DNA of 64,000 nucleotides. Source: Pseudomonas triclosanedens (lineage in GTDB: Bacteria > Pseudomonadota > Gammaproteobacteria > Pseudomonadales > Pseudomonadaceae). The position numbers and the translations under genes were made by a program. The stretch is taken from assembly GCF_026686735.1 (NCBI RefSeq), contig NZ_CP113432.1, forward strand, positions 5,631,001-5,695,000, in the 5' to 3' direction. Below are positions 11,496 through 21,552 of the stretch, piece after piece. A model generated the notes under the pieces. It did no database searches, was not told where the DNA came from, and saw nothing but the letters and a program-made list of their open reading frames with translations. Numbering within the stretch: the first letter of the stretch is position 1; each line of letters opens with the position of its first letter.

Positions 11496-12266
11496 TCAGC
11501 CCAGCGAGTGGGTACTGTACGCCTCGGTTCGGTACGGGAAAGCAACCTCGGAGCGCCCCTTCAGGTCCGGATGCTGGGCGATTAGCTCATGCAACTGCTC
11601 GGCTACGCGCTGCTTCTGCTCGTCCGGCAGTGCGGCGATGAAGCTGACAGAAAGATTGCGCGCCACGATCACCTGCTCCGGCGGCCCCACGTGCTGGTAG
11701 CTGAACTCACGTAGCCGCAACGGTGCGAACTGCGCCCCAGCAAAGGCACGACGCCACTCGCCGCTGTGGAACCTCGGGGTTCCGCCCTCGTAGCGCTCGA
11801 CGATCCGGGCGACCTCGGCAACCCAGTCCACTCGCTCGTCACGCACGTTCCAGACCAGCCCGAGATGACCGCCAGGCCGCAGCACCCGGTGGATCTCCGC
11901 TAGCGCACGCTCATTGGCGAACCAGTGGAATGCCTGCGCACAAACCACCGCATCCAGGCTATGAGCCACCAGCGGGATGGCCTGAGCGGTGCCATTGAGC
12001 ACCTTCACGTCCGGCAGCGCCGCGCTCAACTGCTCGCGCATCGCCGCGACGGGCTCGATCGCCGTTACCTGAGCGCCGGTGCGCAGCAGCAGCGCAGTGA
12101 ACTTGCCGGTACCAGCCCCCAGGTCGACCACCTGCCGTTCGGAGCCAACGCCCAACTCATCGCTCAGCCAACCGAGCAGCGCATCCGGGTAGTCCGGCCG
12201 TCCGAGGGCGTATGCCTTCGCTTCCCGGGTGAAGCCCTGCTGCGCACTACCATGTACATCCGTCAT
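11496..12266 (-). CDS. class I SAM-dependent methyltransferase
   Basis: A 256-aa cytoplasmic protein of the Methyltransf_11 type. The SAM-binding motif I DLGAGTGKF lies at residues 48-56. The acidic residue after strand 2 is in TAIEPV, and motif post-I is in LDAVVCAQAFHWF (~105-118), followed by HRVLRPGGHLGLVW. The FHWF sequence and the overall layout resemble Tam/YcgJ-type small-molecule methyltransferases. Substrate unknown. Confidence 0.85.
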   Translation of the reverse strand: MTDVHGSAQQGFTREAKAYALGRPDYPDALLGWLSDELGVGSERQVVDLGAGTGKFTALLLRTGAQVTAIEPVAAMREQLSAALPDVKVLNGTAQAIPLVAHSLDAVVCAQAFHWFANERALAEIHRVLRPGGHLGLVWNVRDERVDWVAEVARIVERYEGGTPRFHSGEWRRAFAGAQFAPLRLREFSYQHVGPPEQVIVARNLSVSFIAALPDEQKQRVAEQLHELIAQHPDLKGRSEVAFPYRTEAYSTHSLG

Positions 12267-12302
12267 CGTGCCTCCCGAACCCGCCCCGGCCGAACGGAAC
12301 GC

Positions 12303-12725
12303 TCAGCGCAGCCGGCAGGTCTTGCCGTCCAGATATTTACGGTAGCAGTTGAGCAGGCGGGAATCCTTGATCCGGCAACGCTTCTGTCGGCACTCGCTGT
12401 GGAACTCGAAGCGCCCGCCATCTGGATCGGCAAGCTTTATCCGCAGTGCCGGCCAGCCGTTCTTCGGCGCCTTGTCTGGCGTACTGAGCAGCCTGCCCTG
12501 GCTTTCCACCAAAGCACCGCCGGCATCGGCGTAATCGAAGACGAATAGCAAGGTGCGCGACGTTTTCAGTGTGCACTCAACGTGGGTCAGGCAATTCTGC
12601 GCGTCCACCGCAAGCGCAACGGGCGGCTTGGGCGGCGGAGCCGGGGGCTGCTGCGGCGACTGCTGCGAACAGCCTGCCAGTAGAACGAACAGCAAGGCGG
12701 CGAAGCCGGAACGAAGGTGCGGCAT
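12303..12725 (-). CDS. predicted lipoprotein, unknown function
   Basis: A 140-aa protein with a type II signal peptide and lipobox LLAGC (Cys19), a proline-rich linker (PQQPPAPPPKPP) and a ~100-aa C-terminal domain with six cysteines (in NCLTHVEC, ECRQKRC, NCYRKY and KTCRLR). The even, paired cysteine pattern suggests disulfides in the periplasm. I recognise no family. Confidence 0.7.
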   Translation of the reverse strand: MPHLRSGFAALLFVLLAGCSQQSPQQPPAPPPKPPVALAVDAQNCLTHVECTLKTSRTLLFVFDYADAGGALVESQGRLLSTPDKAPKNGWPALRIKLADPDGGRFEFHSECRQKRCRIKDSRLLNCYRKYLDGKTCRLR

Positions 12726-12752
12726 GCCGGAAATCTCCTTCTGGCGGATACG

Positions 12753-12779
12753 AAAGAGCCCCGCAAGGCGGGGCTCTTC
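12753..12779 (-). terminator. intrinsic terminator downstream of fba
   Basis: An 11-bp stem AAGAGCCCCGC/GCGGGGCTCTT with a 3-nt loop, followed on the minus strand by a short T-rich tail (TTTCG), 30 bp after the fba stop. Confidence 0.85.
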
Positions 12780-12808
12780 GGCTCATCAGGAACGGGGCTG
12801 GACCGCGA

Positions 12809-13873
12809 TCAGTTGACCTTCGGCTCAAGCTCGCCCTTGGCGTAACGCTGGAACATGCCTTCCAGGGAGATCGGCTTGATCTTGGAGGCATGGCCGGCGG
12901 TGCCGAAGGCTTCGTAGCGGGCGATGCAGACATCGCGCATCGCTTCGATGGTCTTGGCGAAGTATTTGCGCGGATCGAACTCGCTCGGGTTCTTCGCCAG
13001 GAAGCGACGAATGGCACCGGTGGAGGCCAGGCGCAGGTCGGTATCGATGTTCACCTTGCGTACGCCGTACTTGATGCCTTCGACGATTTCTTCGACCGGC
13101 ACGCCGTAGGTTTCCGGGATTTCACCACCGAACTCGTTGATGATCGCCAGCCAGTCCTGCGGAACCGAGGACGAACCGTGCATCACCAGGTGAGTGCCGG
13201 GGATGCGCGCATGGATCGCCTTGATGCGGTCGATGGCGAGGATGTCGCCGGTCGGCGGCTTGGTGAACTTGTAGGCACCGTGGCTGGTGCCGATGGCGAT
13301 GGCCAGGGCGTCGACCTTGGTTTTCTTGACGAAGTCGGCGGCTTCTTCCGGATCGGTCAGCAGTTGGCTGTGGTCCAACACGCCTTCGGCGCCAACGCCG
13401 TCTTCCTCGCCAGCCATGCCGGTTTCCAGGGAGCCCAGGCAGCCCAGTTCACCTTCCACGGACACGCCGCAAGCGTGGGCGAAGGCAACGGTCTGCTGAG
13501 TCACTCGGACGTTGTACTCGTAGTCGGCGGGAGTCTTGCCGTCTTCCTTGAGCGAGCCGTCCATCATGACGGAGGAGAAGCCCAGCTGGATGGAGCGCTG
13601 GCAGACGTCAGGGCTGGTGCCGTGGTCCTGGTGCATGCACACCGGGATGTGAGGGAATTCTTCGATGGCCGCGAGGATCAGGTGACGCAGGAACGGGGCA
13701 CCGGCGTACTTGCGGGCACCGGCGGAGGCCTGCACGATCACCGGGGAATCGGTCTTGTCGGCCGCTTCCATGATGGCGCGCATCTGCTCGAGGTTGTTGA
13801 CGTTGAAAGCCGGAACGCCATAGCCGAATTCGGCGGCGTGATCCAGCATTTGGCGCATGCTGATGAGTGCCAT
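12809..13873 (-). CDS. fba: fructose-bisphosphate aldolase, class II
   Basis: A 354-aa zinc-dependent aldolase that interconverts fructose-1,6-bisphosphate with glyceraldehyde-3-phosphate and dihydroxyacetone phosphate. Metal and substrate motifs are seen in order: VCMHQDHG (~residues 80-87), [45 protein letters not shown] and [11 protein letters not shown]. It belongs to the Calvin-type subgroup. In Pseudomonas it serves mainly gluconeogenesis, since phosphofructokinase is absent. It is the distal gene of the tkt-epd-pgk-fba block. Confidence 0.98.
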   Translation of the reverse strand: MALISMRQMLDHAAEFGYGVPAFNVNNLEQMRAIMEAADKTDSPVIVQASAGARKYAGAPFLRHLILAAIEEFPHIPVCMHQDHGTSPDVCQRSIQLGFSSVMMDGSLKEDGKTPADYEYNVRVTQQTVAFAHACGVSVEGELGCLGSLETGMAGEEDGVGAEGVLDHSQLLTDPEEAADFVKKTKVDALAIAIGTSHGAYKFTKPPTGDILAIDRIKAIHARIPGTHLVMHGSSSVPQDWLAIINEFGGEIPETYGVPVEEIVEGIKYGVRKVNIDTDLRLASTGAIRRFLAKNPSEFDPRKYFAKTIEAMRDVCIARYEAFGTAGHASKIKPISLEGMFQRYAKGELEPKVN

Positions 13874-13976
13874 GTTTTCGCTTCTCCCAGAAGACGGGCT
13901 CGTTCAGTTGTTCAAAAGCCTGCCCCACGGACAGGCTGTATTCAAGTATCCCGGCCACGGCCAGGACAGTCGGCGC

Positions 13977-14312
13977 TCAGCGCGCCTTGCAGCCTCGGCC
14001 GATGAGATCATTGCTCTCGACCCAGTAGATCAGCCCCTGATTCCCGGTGATGCTGAACCCAACCAGTCCGTCGCTATAGAAAGCGCCGGAGCCACCGGGT
14101 TCCTCCTCCAGGTGATGCACTACGTCATCCTCGCCCAGGCGCAGGTCGACCACCGACTTGCTGACGTCCACGTAACGCCAGATGACGACAGCCTGGCTGT
14201 CGCAAACCCAGTGGTTCCAACCGGCATCTTTGCCGGCGGCGCCGCCAGACGAATGGCTCGAACATCCCGTGGCCAGCGACAACGCCAGGGCCGGGACGAA
14301 ATAACGCAGCAT
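13977..14312 (-). CDS. MliC-like lipoprotein (candidate C-type lysozyme inhibitor)
   Basis: A 111-aa product with lipobox ATGC (Cys17), so probably outer-membrane or periplasmic. The mature part resembles the MliC/YbgC-like fold: a WxC motif near the start (NHWVCDSQ), a GSGAFYSDG turn and a terminal RGC that could form the conserved disulfide. The ATG at 14312 has a clear ribosome-binding site (AAGGGAGAG). The family inhibits host or predator lysozyme. The match is by pattern only; a different beta-sandwich lipoprotein is possible. Confidence 0.65.
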   Translation of the reverse strand: MLRYFVPALALSLATGCSSHSSGGAAGKDAGWNHWVCDSQAVVIWRYVDVSKSVVDLRLGEDDVVHHLEEEPGGSGAFYSDGLVGFSITGNQGLIYWVESNDLIGRGCKAR

Positions 14313-14478
14313 CGGGCAACTCTCCCTTGGGGCGGCGTCGCCGCCGGGTATCCAATGCGCCAGCTTGCCCGCGCCGCCGCGGGAACACCAGCACCGCCAT
14401 CGATCGGACATCGGACGACGGCGGTGCTGTACGGCGTGGAGTGCAGCGGAGATCCGCCGCCACGCGTCGGCGAGTACC
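14313..14478. other. intergenic between two small lipoprotein genes
   Basis: GC-rich 166 bp with only the ribosome-binding site of the MliC-like gene recognisable. No convincing gene or terminator. Confidence 0.4.
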
Positions 14479-14673
14479 TCAAGGGCAGTTCGTCGGCTTG
14501 CGCTCGGGCATCGGATCACTGCTGCTCTGGCTATCCACACGCTCCCGGTTCTGGTCGGACGGCACCATGACCGAGGGCGGGCTTATCACTTCACAGGCAC
14601 TGGGGGCGTCAGCTCCGGCCGTACACCCCATCAGTACCAGGCAAAACGGGATCAGGGCGGTGACAGATCGCAT
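14479..14673 (-). CDS. small lipoprotein, unknown function
   Basis: A 64-aa protein with a type II signal peptide and lipobox LMGC (Cys17), followed by a low-complexity Ser/Pro/Asp tail. A ribosome-binding site (CGGAG) precedes the ATG. It lies between pgk and the MliC-like gene on the same strand. No family recognised. Confidence 0.6.
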   Translation of the reverse strand: MRSVTALIPFCLVLMGCTAGADAPSACEVISPPSVMVPSDQNRERVDSQSSSDPMPERKPTNCP

Positions 14674-14747
14674 ATCCGTTCTCCGATGGCGGCCTACAAG
14701 GTCTATGACCTCGGGATGCCGGAGGGGTTTGCTTTCTGTCGAGCACC

Positions 14748-15911
14748 TCAGCCTCTGGCGCGCTGCTCCAGCACTTCAACTGCGGGCAGGACCTTGCCTT
14801 CGACGAACTCGAGGAAGGCGCCGCCGCCGGTGGAAATGTAGGAGATCTGGTCGCCGATGCCATACTTGTCGATGGCCGCCAGGGTGTCGCCACCGCCGGC
14901 GATGGAGAACGCGGAGCCTTCAGCGATCGCCTTGGCCAGGGTCTTGGTGCCCTCGCCGAACTGATCGAATTCGAACACGCCTACCGGGCCGTTCCACAGG
15001 ATGGTCTTTGAAGACTTCAGCAACTCGGCGAACTGGGCAGCGGTCTTCGGGCCGATGTCCAGGATCATGTCGTCATCGGCCACGTCGGCGATGTCCTTGA
15101 TGGTTGCGGCGGCGCTCTCGGCGAACTCCTTGGCAACGACCACATCCACCGGCAGCGGGACACTGACCTTGGCCGAAATGGCCTTGGCAGTGTCGACCAG
15201 ATCGGCCTCGTACAGCGACTTGCCGACCTTGTGGCCAGCCGCGGCGAGGAAGGTGTTGGCGATGCCGCCGCCGACGATCAGTTGGTCGCAGATCAGCGCC
15301 AGGCTGTTCAGCACGTCGAGCTTGGTGGAGACCTTGGAACCGGCGACGATGGCCGCCATCGGGCGGGCCGGGTTGCCCAGAGCCTTGCCGAGGGCTTCCA
15401 GTTCAGCAGCCAGCAGCGGGCCGGCAGCGGCGACCTTGGCGAACTTTGCCACGCCGTGGGTCGAGCCCTCGGCACGGTGAGCGGTACCGAAGGCATCCAT
15501 GACGAACACATCGCACAGCGCAGCGTATTTCTGCGCCAGCTCGTCCGCGTTTTTCTTCTCGCCCTTGTTGAAGCGCACGTTTTCGAACAGCACGACTTCA
15601 CCCGGCTTCACATCCACGCCGCCCAGGTAGTCCTTGACCAGCGGCACAGCGCGGCCCAGGGCCTTGGACAGATAGTCGGCCACCGGCTGCAGGCTGTTTT
15701 CTTCGGAGTATTCGCCTTCGGTCGGACGACCGAGGTGCGAGCAGACCATTACCGCCGCACCCTTTTCCAGGGCCAGCTTGATGGTCGGCAGGGAGGCCAC
15801 GATGCGCGCGTCACTCTTGACCACACCGTCCTTCACCGGAACGTTGAGGTCTTCGCGAATCAGTACGCGCTTACCTTGGAGGTCGAGGTCGGTCATCTTC
15901 AACACGGTCAT
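14748..15911 (-). CDS. pgk: phosphoglycerate kinase
   Basis: A 387-aa cytoplasmic enzyme transferring phosphate between 1,3-bisphosphoglycerate and ADP. N-domain substrate motifs [12 protein letters not shown] and CSHLGRP; hinge and nucleotide motifs [12 protein letters not shown] and [16 protein letters not shown] near the C-terminus. The start at 15911 ([11 protein letters not shown]) matches the family; upstream in-frame sequence belongs to the epd-pgk spacer and was excluded. Second gene after epd, 29 bp apart. Confidence 0.98.
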   Translation of the reverse strand: MTVLKMTDLDLQGKRVLIREDLNVPVKDGVVKSDARIVASLPTIKLALEKGAAVMVCSHLGRPTEGEYSEENSLQPVADYLSKALGRAVPLVKDYLGGVDVKPGEVVLFENVRFNKGEKKNADELAQKYAALCDVFVMDAFGTAHRAEGSTHGVAKFAKVAAAGPLLAAELEALGKALGNPARPMAAIVAGSKVSTKLDVLNSLALICDQLIVGGGIANTFLAAAGHKVGKSLYEADLVDTAKAISAKVSVPLPVDVVVAKEFAESAAATIKDIADVADDDMILDIGPKTAAQFAELLKSSKTILWNGPVGVFEFDQFGEGTKTLAKAIAEGSAFSIAGGGDTLAAIDKYGIGDQISYISTGGGAFLEFVEGKVLPAVEVLEQRARG

Positions 15912-15940
15912 GACGGTCAGTCCTGTCTGGGCTGTTTCTA

Positions 15941-16987
15941 TTAACGGTTTGCTGCGGCGACGCGCAGATAGTGCGCTGCGACGTCGAGCATGCGGTTGGC
16001 GAAGCCCCACTCGTTGTCGAACCAGGCCAGCACGTTGACCAGCCGAGGGCCGGAAACGCGGGTCTGGCTGCCATCGACGATGGCCGAGTGCGGGTCGTGA
16101 TTGAAATCGCAACTGGCGTGAGGCAGCTCGGTATAGGCCAGCAGGCCCTTCAGAGGCCCCTCGCCGGCAGCCTGGCGCAGCACGCGATTGATCTCTTCGG
16201 CGGTGGTATCGCGGGACACCTGGAGGGTGATGTCCAGCGCCGAGACGTTCACCGTCGGCACGCGAATGGCTTTGGCCTGGATACGTCCGGCAAGTTCCGG
16301 CAGCAGGCGCTCGATGCCCCGGGCCAGACCGGTGGACACCGGGATCACCGACTGGAAGGCCGAGCGCGTGCGGCGCAGGTCTTCGTGGTGGTAAGCATCG
16401 ATCACCGGCTGGTCGTTCATCGCCGAGTGAATGGTGGTGATCGAGACGTACTCGATGCCCACCGCCTCGTTCAGCGACTTGAGCAGCGGCACACTGCAGT
16501 TGGTAGTGCAGGAAGCGTTGGAAACCAGCTTTTCCGCACCGGAAAGGTCCTGCTGGTTGATGCCGAAGACCACCGTGGCGTCGATATCCGACTCACTGGC
16601 CATCGGCTGCGAGAACAGCACCCGCGGGGCACCGGCTGCGAGGAAGCGCTCGCCATCGGTGCGTGTGTGGTAGACACCGGAGCACTCCAGCACCAGGTCG
16701 ACATCCAGCGCGCGCCAGTCGATGGCTTCGGGCGTCGCCTCGCGGAAGACCCTCACACAGTCGCCATCGACGTGCAGGCAGCCGTCATCCACGCTCACAT
16801 CGCCAGGGAAGCGGCCGTGGGTGGAGTCGAAGCGGGTCAGGTATTCCAGGCTGGCGAGATCGGCCAGGTCGTTCAGCGCGACGATAGAGAAATCAGCACT
16901 CGCACGGCGCTCATGCAGAGCACGGAACACACAGCGACCGATTCGGCCGTAGCCGTTCAGGGCAACTCGGTAAGGGCGCTTGGACAT
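15941..16987 (-). CDS. epd: erythrose-4-phosphate dehydrogenase (GapB type)
   Basis: A 348-aa GAPDH-family protein. The Rossmann motif [12 protein letters not shown] is N-terminal and the catalytic Cys lies in SNASCTTNC. It is placed as Epd, which oxidises erythrose-4-phosphate for pyridoxal-phosphate synthesis, because of its tktA-epd-pgk context, the conserved order for Epd. A true GAPDH role cannot be excluded from sequence alone. The ATG at 16987 is preceded by a good AAGGGAT site. Confidence 0.88.
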   Translation of the reverse strand: MSKRPYRVALNGYGRIGRCVFRALHERRASADFSIVALNDLADLASLEYLTRFDSTHGRFPGDVSVDDGCLHVDGDCVRVFREATPEAIDWRALDVDLVLECSGVYHTRTDGERFLAAGAPRVLFSQPMASESDIDATVVFGINQQDLSGAEKLVSNASCTTNCSVPLLKSLNEAVGIEYVSITTIHSAMNDQPVIDAYHHEDLRRTRSAFQSVIPVSTGLARGIERLLPELAGRIQAKAIRVPTVNVSALDITLQVSRDTTAEEINRVLRQAAGEGPLKGLLAYTELPHASCDFNHDPHSAIVDGSQTRVSGPRLVNVLAWFDNEWGFANRMLDVAAHYLRVAAANR

Positions 16988-17076
16988 TGTTATCCCTTGT
17001 CGATCTTCGCAGGTGCGAGCCTGCTCGCGAGCCGGGTGCCCCCCTTCGCGAGCAGACAATGCCGCTCCTGCAAGTA

Positions 17077-19074
17077 TCAGGCGTCGAGCAACTCGGCGGC
17101 CACTTCCAGCACGTTCTCGACGGTGAAGCCGAAGTGCTCGAAGAGGGCGGCGGCCGGAGCCGACTCACCGAAAGTGGTCATGCCGATGACACGGCCTTCC
17201 AGGCCGACATACTTGTACCAATAGTCCGCGTGGGCAGCCTCGATGGCGATACGCGCACCAACCTGTACCGGCAGCACGGCCTGCTTGTAGCCGGCATCTT
17301 GCTGGTCGAAGACGCTGGTGGACGGCATAGAGACCACACGCACCTTGCGGCCTTCGGCGCTTAGCTTGTCGAACGCCTGCACGGCCAGGCCGACTTCGGA
17401 GCCAGTGGCGATCAGGATCAGTTCCGGCTCGCCATCGCAGTCCTTCAGCACGTAGCCGCCACGGGCGACATCGACCAGTTGGCCAGCGTCGCGCGGCTGG
17501 TGCGGCAGGTTCTGCCGGGAGAATACCAGTGCGGAGGGGCCGTCGGCGCGCTCGATGGCGTATTTCCAGGCCACCGCGGATTCCACGGCATCGGCCGGGC
17601 GCCAAGTATCCAGATTGGGGGTCAGGCGCAGGCTGGCCAACTGCTCGATCGGCTGGTGGGTAGGGCCGTCTTCGCCCAGGCCGATAGAGTCGTGGGTGAA
17701 AACGTACAGCACACGCTGCTTCATCAGGGCGGACATGCGCACTGCGTTGCGGGCGTACTCCATGAAGATCAGGAAAGTCGCGCCGTAGGGAATGAAACCG
17801 CCATGCAGGGCCACGCCGTTCATGATGGCGCTCATGCCGAACTCACGGACACCGTAGAACATGTAGTTGCCGCTGGCGTCTTCTGCGCTGACGCCCTTGC
17901 AGCCCTTCCACAGGGTCAGGTTGGAGCCAGCTAGGTCGGCGGAGCCGCCGAGGAACTCCGGCAGCATCGGGCCGAAGGCATTCAATGCGTTCTGGCTGGC
18001 CTTGCGGCTGGCGATGGTTTCGCCCTTGGCGGCGACGTCGGCGACGTAGGCCGCGGCCTTTTCGGCGAAATCGGCGGGCAACTCACCGGCGATACGGCGC
18101 AGGAACTCGGCAGCCAGCTCCGGGTAAGCGGCCTGGTAGGCGGCGAAGCGCTGGTTCCACTCGTTCTCGCGGCTGGCGCCGGTCTCCTTGGCGCTCCACT
18201 CGGCGTAGATGTCGGCCGGGATTTCGAACGGGCCGTGGCTCCAGCCGAGCGCGGCGCGGGTGGCAGCGATTTCGTCATTGCCCAGCGGAGCGCCGTGGCA
18301 TTCTTCCTTGCCCTGCTTGTTCGGCGAGCCGAAGCCGATCACGGTCTTGCAGCAGATCAGGGTCGGCACCGAGCTCTTGCGGGCCGTCTCGATGGCGGTC
18401 TTGATCTCTTCGGCGTCGTGGCCGTCCACGTTGCGGATCACTTGCCAACCGTAGGCTTCGAAGCGCTTGGGCGTGTCGTCGGTAAACCAGCCCTCGACTT
18501 CCCCGTCGATGGAAATGCCGTTGTCGTCGTAGAACGCGATCAGCTTGTTCAGGCGCAGGGTTCCGGCCAGCGAAGCCACCTCGTGAGAGATACCTTCCAT
18601 CATGCAGCCGTCGCCAAGGAAGGCGTAGGTGTAGTGGTCGACGATAGCGTGGCCGTCACGGTTGAACTGTGCGCCCAGCACCTTCTCGGCCAATGCCATG
18701 CCCACGGCGTTGGCGATGCCCTGGCCCAGCGGGCCAGTGGTGGTTTCCACGCCAGCGGTGTAGCCGTATTCCGGGTGGCCCGGAGTACGCGAGTTCATCT
18801 GGCGGAAGTTCTTCAGATCATCGATGGACAGGTCGTAGCCGGTCAGGTGCAGCAGCGAGTAGATCAGCATCGAACCGTGGCCGTTGGACAGCACGAAGCG
18901 GTCGCGGTCGGCCCACTGCGGGTTGGATGGGTTGTGCTTGAGGTAGTCGCGCCACAGCACTTCGGCGATATCCGCCATACCCATAGGGGCACCGGGGTGG
19001 CCGCTGTTGGCTTTCTGCACGGCATCCATGCTCAGTGCGCGGATGGCATTGGCTCGCTCACGACGGCTGGGCAT
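17077..19074 (-). CDS. tktA: transketolase
   Basis: A 665-aa thiamine-diphosphate enzyme of the pentose-phosphate pathway. The TPP-binding motif [13 protein letters not shown] runs to the [11 protein letters not shown] end at ~residues 155-185. Substrate histidines are in [10 protein letters not shown] and in GPLGQG-context residues; the pyrimidine domain carries [16 protein letters not shown]. It is the first gene of the block; a GCAGGAGAT ribosome-binding site precedes the ATG. Divergent from the SahR-like gene. Confidence 0.98.
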   Translation of the reverse strand: MPSRRERANAIRALSMDAVQKANSGHPGAPMGMADIAEVLWRDYLKHNPSNPQWADRDRFVLSNGHGSMLIYSLLHLTGYDLSIDDLKNFRQMNSRTPGHPEYGYTAGVETTTGPLGQGIANAVGMALAEKVLGAQFNRDGHAIVDHYTYAFLGDGCMMEGISHEVASLAGTLRLNKLIAFYDDNGISIDGEVEGWFTDDTPKRFEAYGWQVIRNVDGHDAEEIKTAIETARKSSVPTLICCKTVIGFGSPNKQGKEECHGAPLGNDEIAATRAALGWSHGPFEIPADIYAEWSAKETGASRENEWNQRFAAYQAAYPELAAEFLRRIAGELPADFAEKAAAYVADVAAKGETIASRKASQNALNAFGPMLPEFLGGSADLAGSNLTLWKGCKGVSAEDASGNYMFYGVREFGMSAIMNGVALHGGFIPYGATFLIFMEYARNAVRMSALMKQRVLYVFTHDSIGLGEDGPTHQPIEQLASLRLTPNLDTWRPADAVESAVAWKYAIERADGPSALVFSRQNLPHQPRDAGQLVDVARGGYVLKDCDGEPELILIATGSEVGLAVQAFDKLSAEGRKVRVVSMPSTSVFDQQDAGYKQAVLPVQVGARIAIEAAHADYWYKYVGLEGRVIGMTTFGESAPAAALFEHFGFTVENVLEVAAELLDA

Positions 19075-19225
19075 CGCTGAATCTCCTGCGGGGGCTGCTT
19101 CGAATCATCGAAGGGGTGAAAAAAGGCCGGTATTTTCGCCCAGCCGGCCCCCGCGGGGCAATGACAGATCGGCAGATGCCTGACCTGAGCCACGGGCAAC
19201 TGGCCAAAAACCGCCCATCCGGCAA

Positions 19226-19243
19226 TATCAAAATTTTTTGATA
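19226..19243. promoter_or_regulatory. perfect palindrome TATCAAAA-TT-TTTTGATA, predicted SahR-type operator
   Basis: An 8-2-8 perfect inverted repeat in the tktA/ArsR-methylase intergenic region, directly upstream of the putative -35 box of the regulator gene. ArsR-family repressors bind such AT-rich palindromes, and autoregulation is common. The pairing with this regulator is inference from position. Confidence 0.65.
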
Positions 19244-19249
19244 CAGCTA

Positions 19250-19278
19250 TTGCCCACCCCGAAACCCGAGACTAGACT
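19250..19278 (+). promoter_or_regulatory. putative sigma70 promoter of the sahR-like-metK operon
   Basis: TTGCCC (19250-19255), 17 bp, TAGACT (19273-19278). Transcription would begin near 19285, only a few bases before the ATG at 19288, which also lacks a ribosome-binding site. Confidence 0.5.
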
Positions 19279-19287
19279 GCGCGACCT

Positions 19288-20289
19288 ATGAGCCTGCGCC
19301 TGCCCGAAATCCGTCACGACGATTGCGACCAGCTAGCCGCCCTGTGCAAGGCCGGTGGCGATCCACTGCGATTGAACGTGCTGCGCGCGCTGGCCAACGA
19401 CTCGTTCGGCGTGCTGGAGCTGGCGTATATCTTCGGCATTCGCCAGTCGGGCATGAGCCATCACCTGAAGGTGCTGGCCCAGGCCGGGCTGGTCGCGACC
19501 CGCCGCGAAGGCAACGCGATCTTCTACCGCCGCGCCCTGCCCCAGACCGAAAACCTGGGAGGAACGCTGCACGGAGCGCTGCTGGAAGAGGTCGACGAGC
19601 TGGAACTGCCGGCGGATGTCAGTACCCGTGTCACCAGCGTTCACGCCCAGCGTGCCGCGGTGAGCCGCGACTACTTCGCCCGCAGCGCGGAGAAGTTCCA
19701 GGCGACGCAGGACCTGATCGCAGGACTGCCGCAATACCGGGAAGGCGTACTGGCGCTGCTCGACGCACTGAGTTTCGCTCCGGGCGCCACGGCGCTCGAG
19801 GTAGGCCCCGGCGACGGCGGATTCCTGCCGGAGCTGGCCCGGCGCTTCGAGCAGGTGACCGCGCTGGACAACAGCGAGGCGATGCTCGACATGGCGCGGC
19901 AACGCTGTGCCAGCGAAGGCTTGAACAACGTCCGGCTGCGGCTGGCCGACGCCCTGCAGGACGCCAGCGATGCGGCGGACTGCGTGGTACTGAACATGGT
20001 GCTGCACCACTTCGCAGCACCAGCGGAAGCTCTGCGGCAGTTGGCGCACCTGGTCAAACCCGGTGGCTGTCTGCTGGTGACGGAGCTCTGCAGCCACGAC
20101 CAGGACTGGGCCCGCGAAGCCTGCGGGGACCTCTGGTTGGGGTTCGAACAGGAAGACCTGGCCCATTGGGCCGATGCCGCGGGGCTCACCCCCGGTGAAA
20201 GCTTGTACATTGGTTTACGCAATGGCTTTCAGATCCAGGTGCGGCATTTTGCCAAACCGGATTCGCGAAGCGTCCTCACCCACCGGTAA
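19288..20289 (+). CDS. sahR: ArsR-family repressor fused to a SAM-methyltransferase-like domain, SahR-like
   Basis: A 333-aa protein with two parts. Residues ~10-95 form an ArsR winged helix (RLNVLRALAND, recognition helix around GIRQSGMSHHLKVLAQAGL, then the wing). Residues ~145-310 form a class I methyltransferase fold with motif I LEVGPGDGGF. The known SahR regulator has this architecture: the methylase-like domain binds S-adenosylhomocysteine and releases DNA to induce SAM-cycle genes. Here metK follows after 17 bp and a perfect palindrome lies upstream, which fits that role. The first codon has no ribosome-binding site. Whether the C-terminal domain keeps methyltransferase activity is unknown. 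Confidence 0.8.
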   Translation: MSLRLPEIRHDDCDQLAALCKAGGDPLRLNVLRALANDSFGVLELAYIFGIRQSGMSHHLKVLAQAGLVATRREGNAIFYRRALPQTENLGGTLHGALLEEVDELELPADVSTRVTSVHAQRAAVSRDYFARSAEKFQATQDLIAGLPQYREGVLALLDALSFAPGATALEVGPGDGGFLPELARRFEQVTALDNSEAMLDMARQRCASEGLNNVRLRLADALQDASDAADCVVLNMVLHHFAAPAEALRQLAHLVKPGGCLLVTELCSHDQDWAREACGDLWLGFEQEDLAHWADAAGLTPGESLYIGLRNGFQIQVRHFAKPDSRSVLTHR

Positions 20290-20306
20290 ATGATAGGAAC
20301 CGTTAG

Positions 20307-21497
20307 ATGAGCGAATATTCGATCTTCACCTCTGAATCCGTATCCGAAGGCCATCCGGACAAGATCGCGGACCAGATCTCCGATGCGGTGCTCGACGCCA
20401 TCATCGCCAAGGACAAATACGCCCGCGTGGCTTGCGAAACCCTGGTGAAAACCGGTGTCGCGATCATCGCCGGCGAAGTATCCACCTCCGCCTGGGTCGA
20501 CCTGGAAGAGCTGGTGCGCAAGGTCATCATCGACATCGGCTACAACAGCTCCGAAGTCGGCTTCGACGGCGCCACCTGCGGCGTGCTGAACATCATCGGC
20601 AAGCAGTCCGTGGACATCAACCAGGGCGTCGACCGCGCCAAGCCGGAAGACCAGGGCGCTGGCGACCAGGGCCTGATGTTCGGCTACGCCAGCAACGAAA
20701 CCGACGTGCTGATGCCCGCGCCGATCTGCTTCTCGCACCGCCTGGTCGAGCGTCAGGCCGAAGCCCGCAAGTCCGGCCTGCTGCCGTGGCTGCGCCCGGA
20801 TGCCAAGTCTCAGGTCACCTGCCGCTACGAGAACGGCAAGGTCGTCGGCATCGACGCCGTGGTGCTGTCCACCCAGCACAACCCGGAAGTCTCCTACGCC
20901 GACCTGCGCGAGGGCGTGATGGAGCTGATCATCAAGAACGTCCTGCCGGCCGAACTGCTGCACAAGGACACCCAGTTCCACATCAACCCGACCGGCAACT
21001 TCGTGATCGGCGGCCCGGTGGGAGACTGCGGCCTGACCGGTCGCAAGATCATCGTCGACTCCTACGGCGGCATGGCCCGCCACGGTGGCGGCGCGTTCTC
21101 CGGAAAGGACCCGTCCAAGGTCGACCGCTCGGCAGCCTACGCTGGCCGCTACGTAGCCAAGAACATCGTCGCCGCCGGCCTGGCCGAGCGTTGCGAGATC
21201 CAGGTGTCCTACGCCATTGGCGTGGCCCAGCCGACCTCCATCTCGGTCAACACCTTCGGCACCGGCAAGATCAGCGACGAGAAGATCGTCCAACTGGTCC
21301 GCGAGCACTTCGACCTGCGTCCGTACGCGATCACCAAGATGCTCGACCTGCTGCACCCGATGTACCAGCCGACCGCGGCCTACGGCCACTTCGGCCGCAA
21401 CCCGTTCGAGATGACCTACGAGGGCGACACCTTCACCGCCTTCACCTGGGAGCGCACCGACAAGGCTGCCGCCCTGCGTGACGCCGCCGGCCTGTAA
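20307..21497 (+). CDS. metK: S-adenosylmethionine synthase
   Basis: A 396-aa enzyme forming SAM from methionine and ATP. Family motifs in order: [20 protein letters not shown] (near residue 10), [12 protein letters not shown] (~115), and [19 protein letters not shown] (~260), which carries the P-loop-like phosphate contacts and the metal site. It is cotranscribed with the SahR-like gene and ended by a strong terminator. Confidence 0.98.
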   Translation: MSEYSIFTSESVSEGHPDKIADQISDAVLDAIIAKDKYARVACETLVKTGVAIIAGEVSTSAWVDLEELVRKVIIDIGYNSSEVGFDGATCGVLNIIGKQSVDINQGVDRAKPEDQGAGDQGLMFGYASNETDVLMPAPICFSHRLVERQAEARKSGLLPWLRPDAKSQVTCRYENGKVVGIDAVVLSTQHNPEVSYADLREGVMELIIKNVLPAELLHKDTQFHINPTGNFVIGGPVGDCGLTGRKIIVDSYGGMARHGGGAFSGKDPSKVDRSAAYAGRYVAKNIVAAGLAERCEIQVSYAIGVAQPTSISVNTFGTGKISDEKIVQLVREHFDLRPYAITKMLDLLHPMYQPTAAYGHFGRNPFEMTYEGDTFTAFTWERTDKAAALRDAAGL

Positions 21498-21512
21498 GGT
21501 TCGGTCTCCATG

Positions 21513-21540
21513 AATAAGCCCCGCATCCGCGGGGCTTATT
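21513..21540 (+). terminator. intrinsic terminator of metK
   Basis: A perfect 12-bp stem AATAAGCCCCGC/GCGGGGCTTATT with an ATCC loop, followed by CATTTCC. The A/T-flanked stem could work on both strands. Confidence 0.88.
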
Positions 21541-21552
21541 CATTTCCGGCCA

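Noticed and set aside
15941..16987. Annotation as the glycolytic GAPDH
   Set aside because: The tktA-epd-pgk context favours Epd, though the catalytic motifs alone do not decide.
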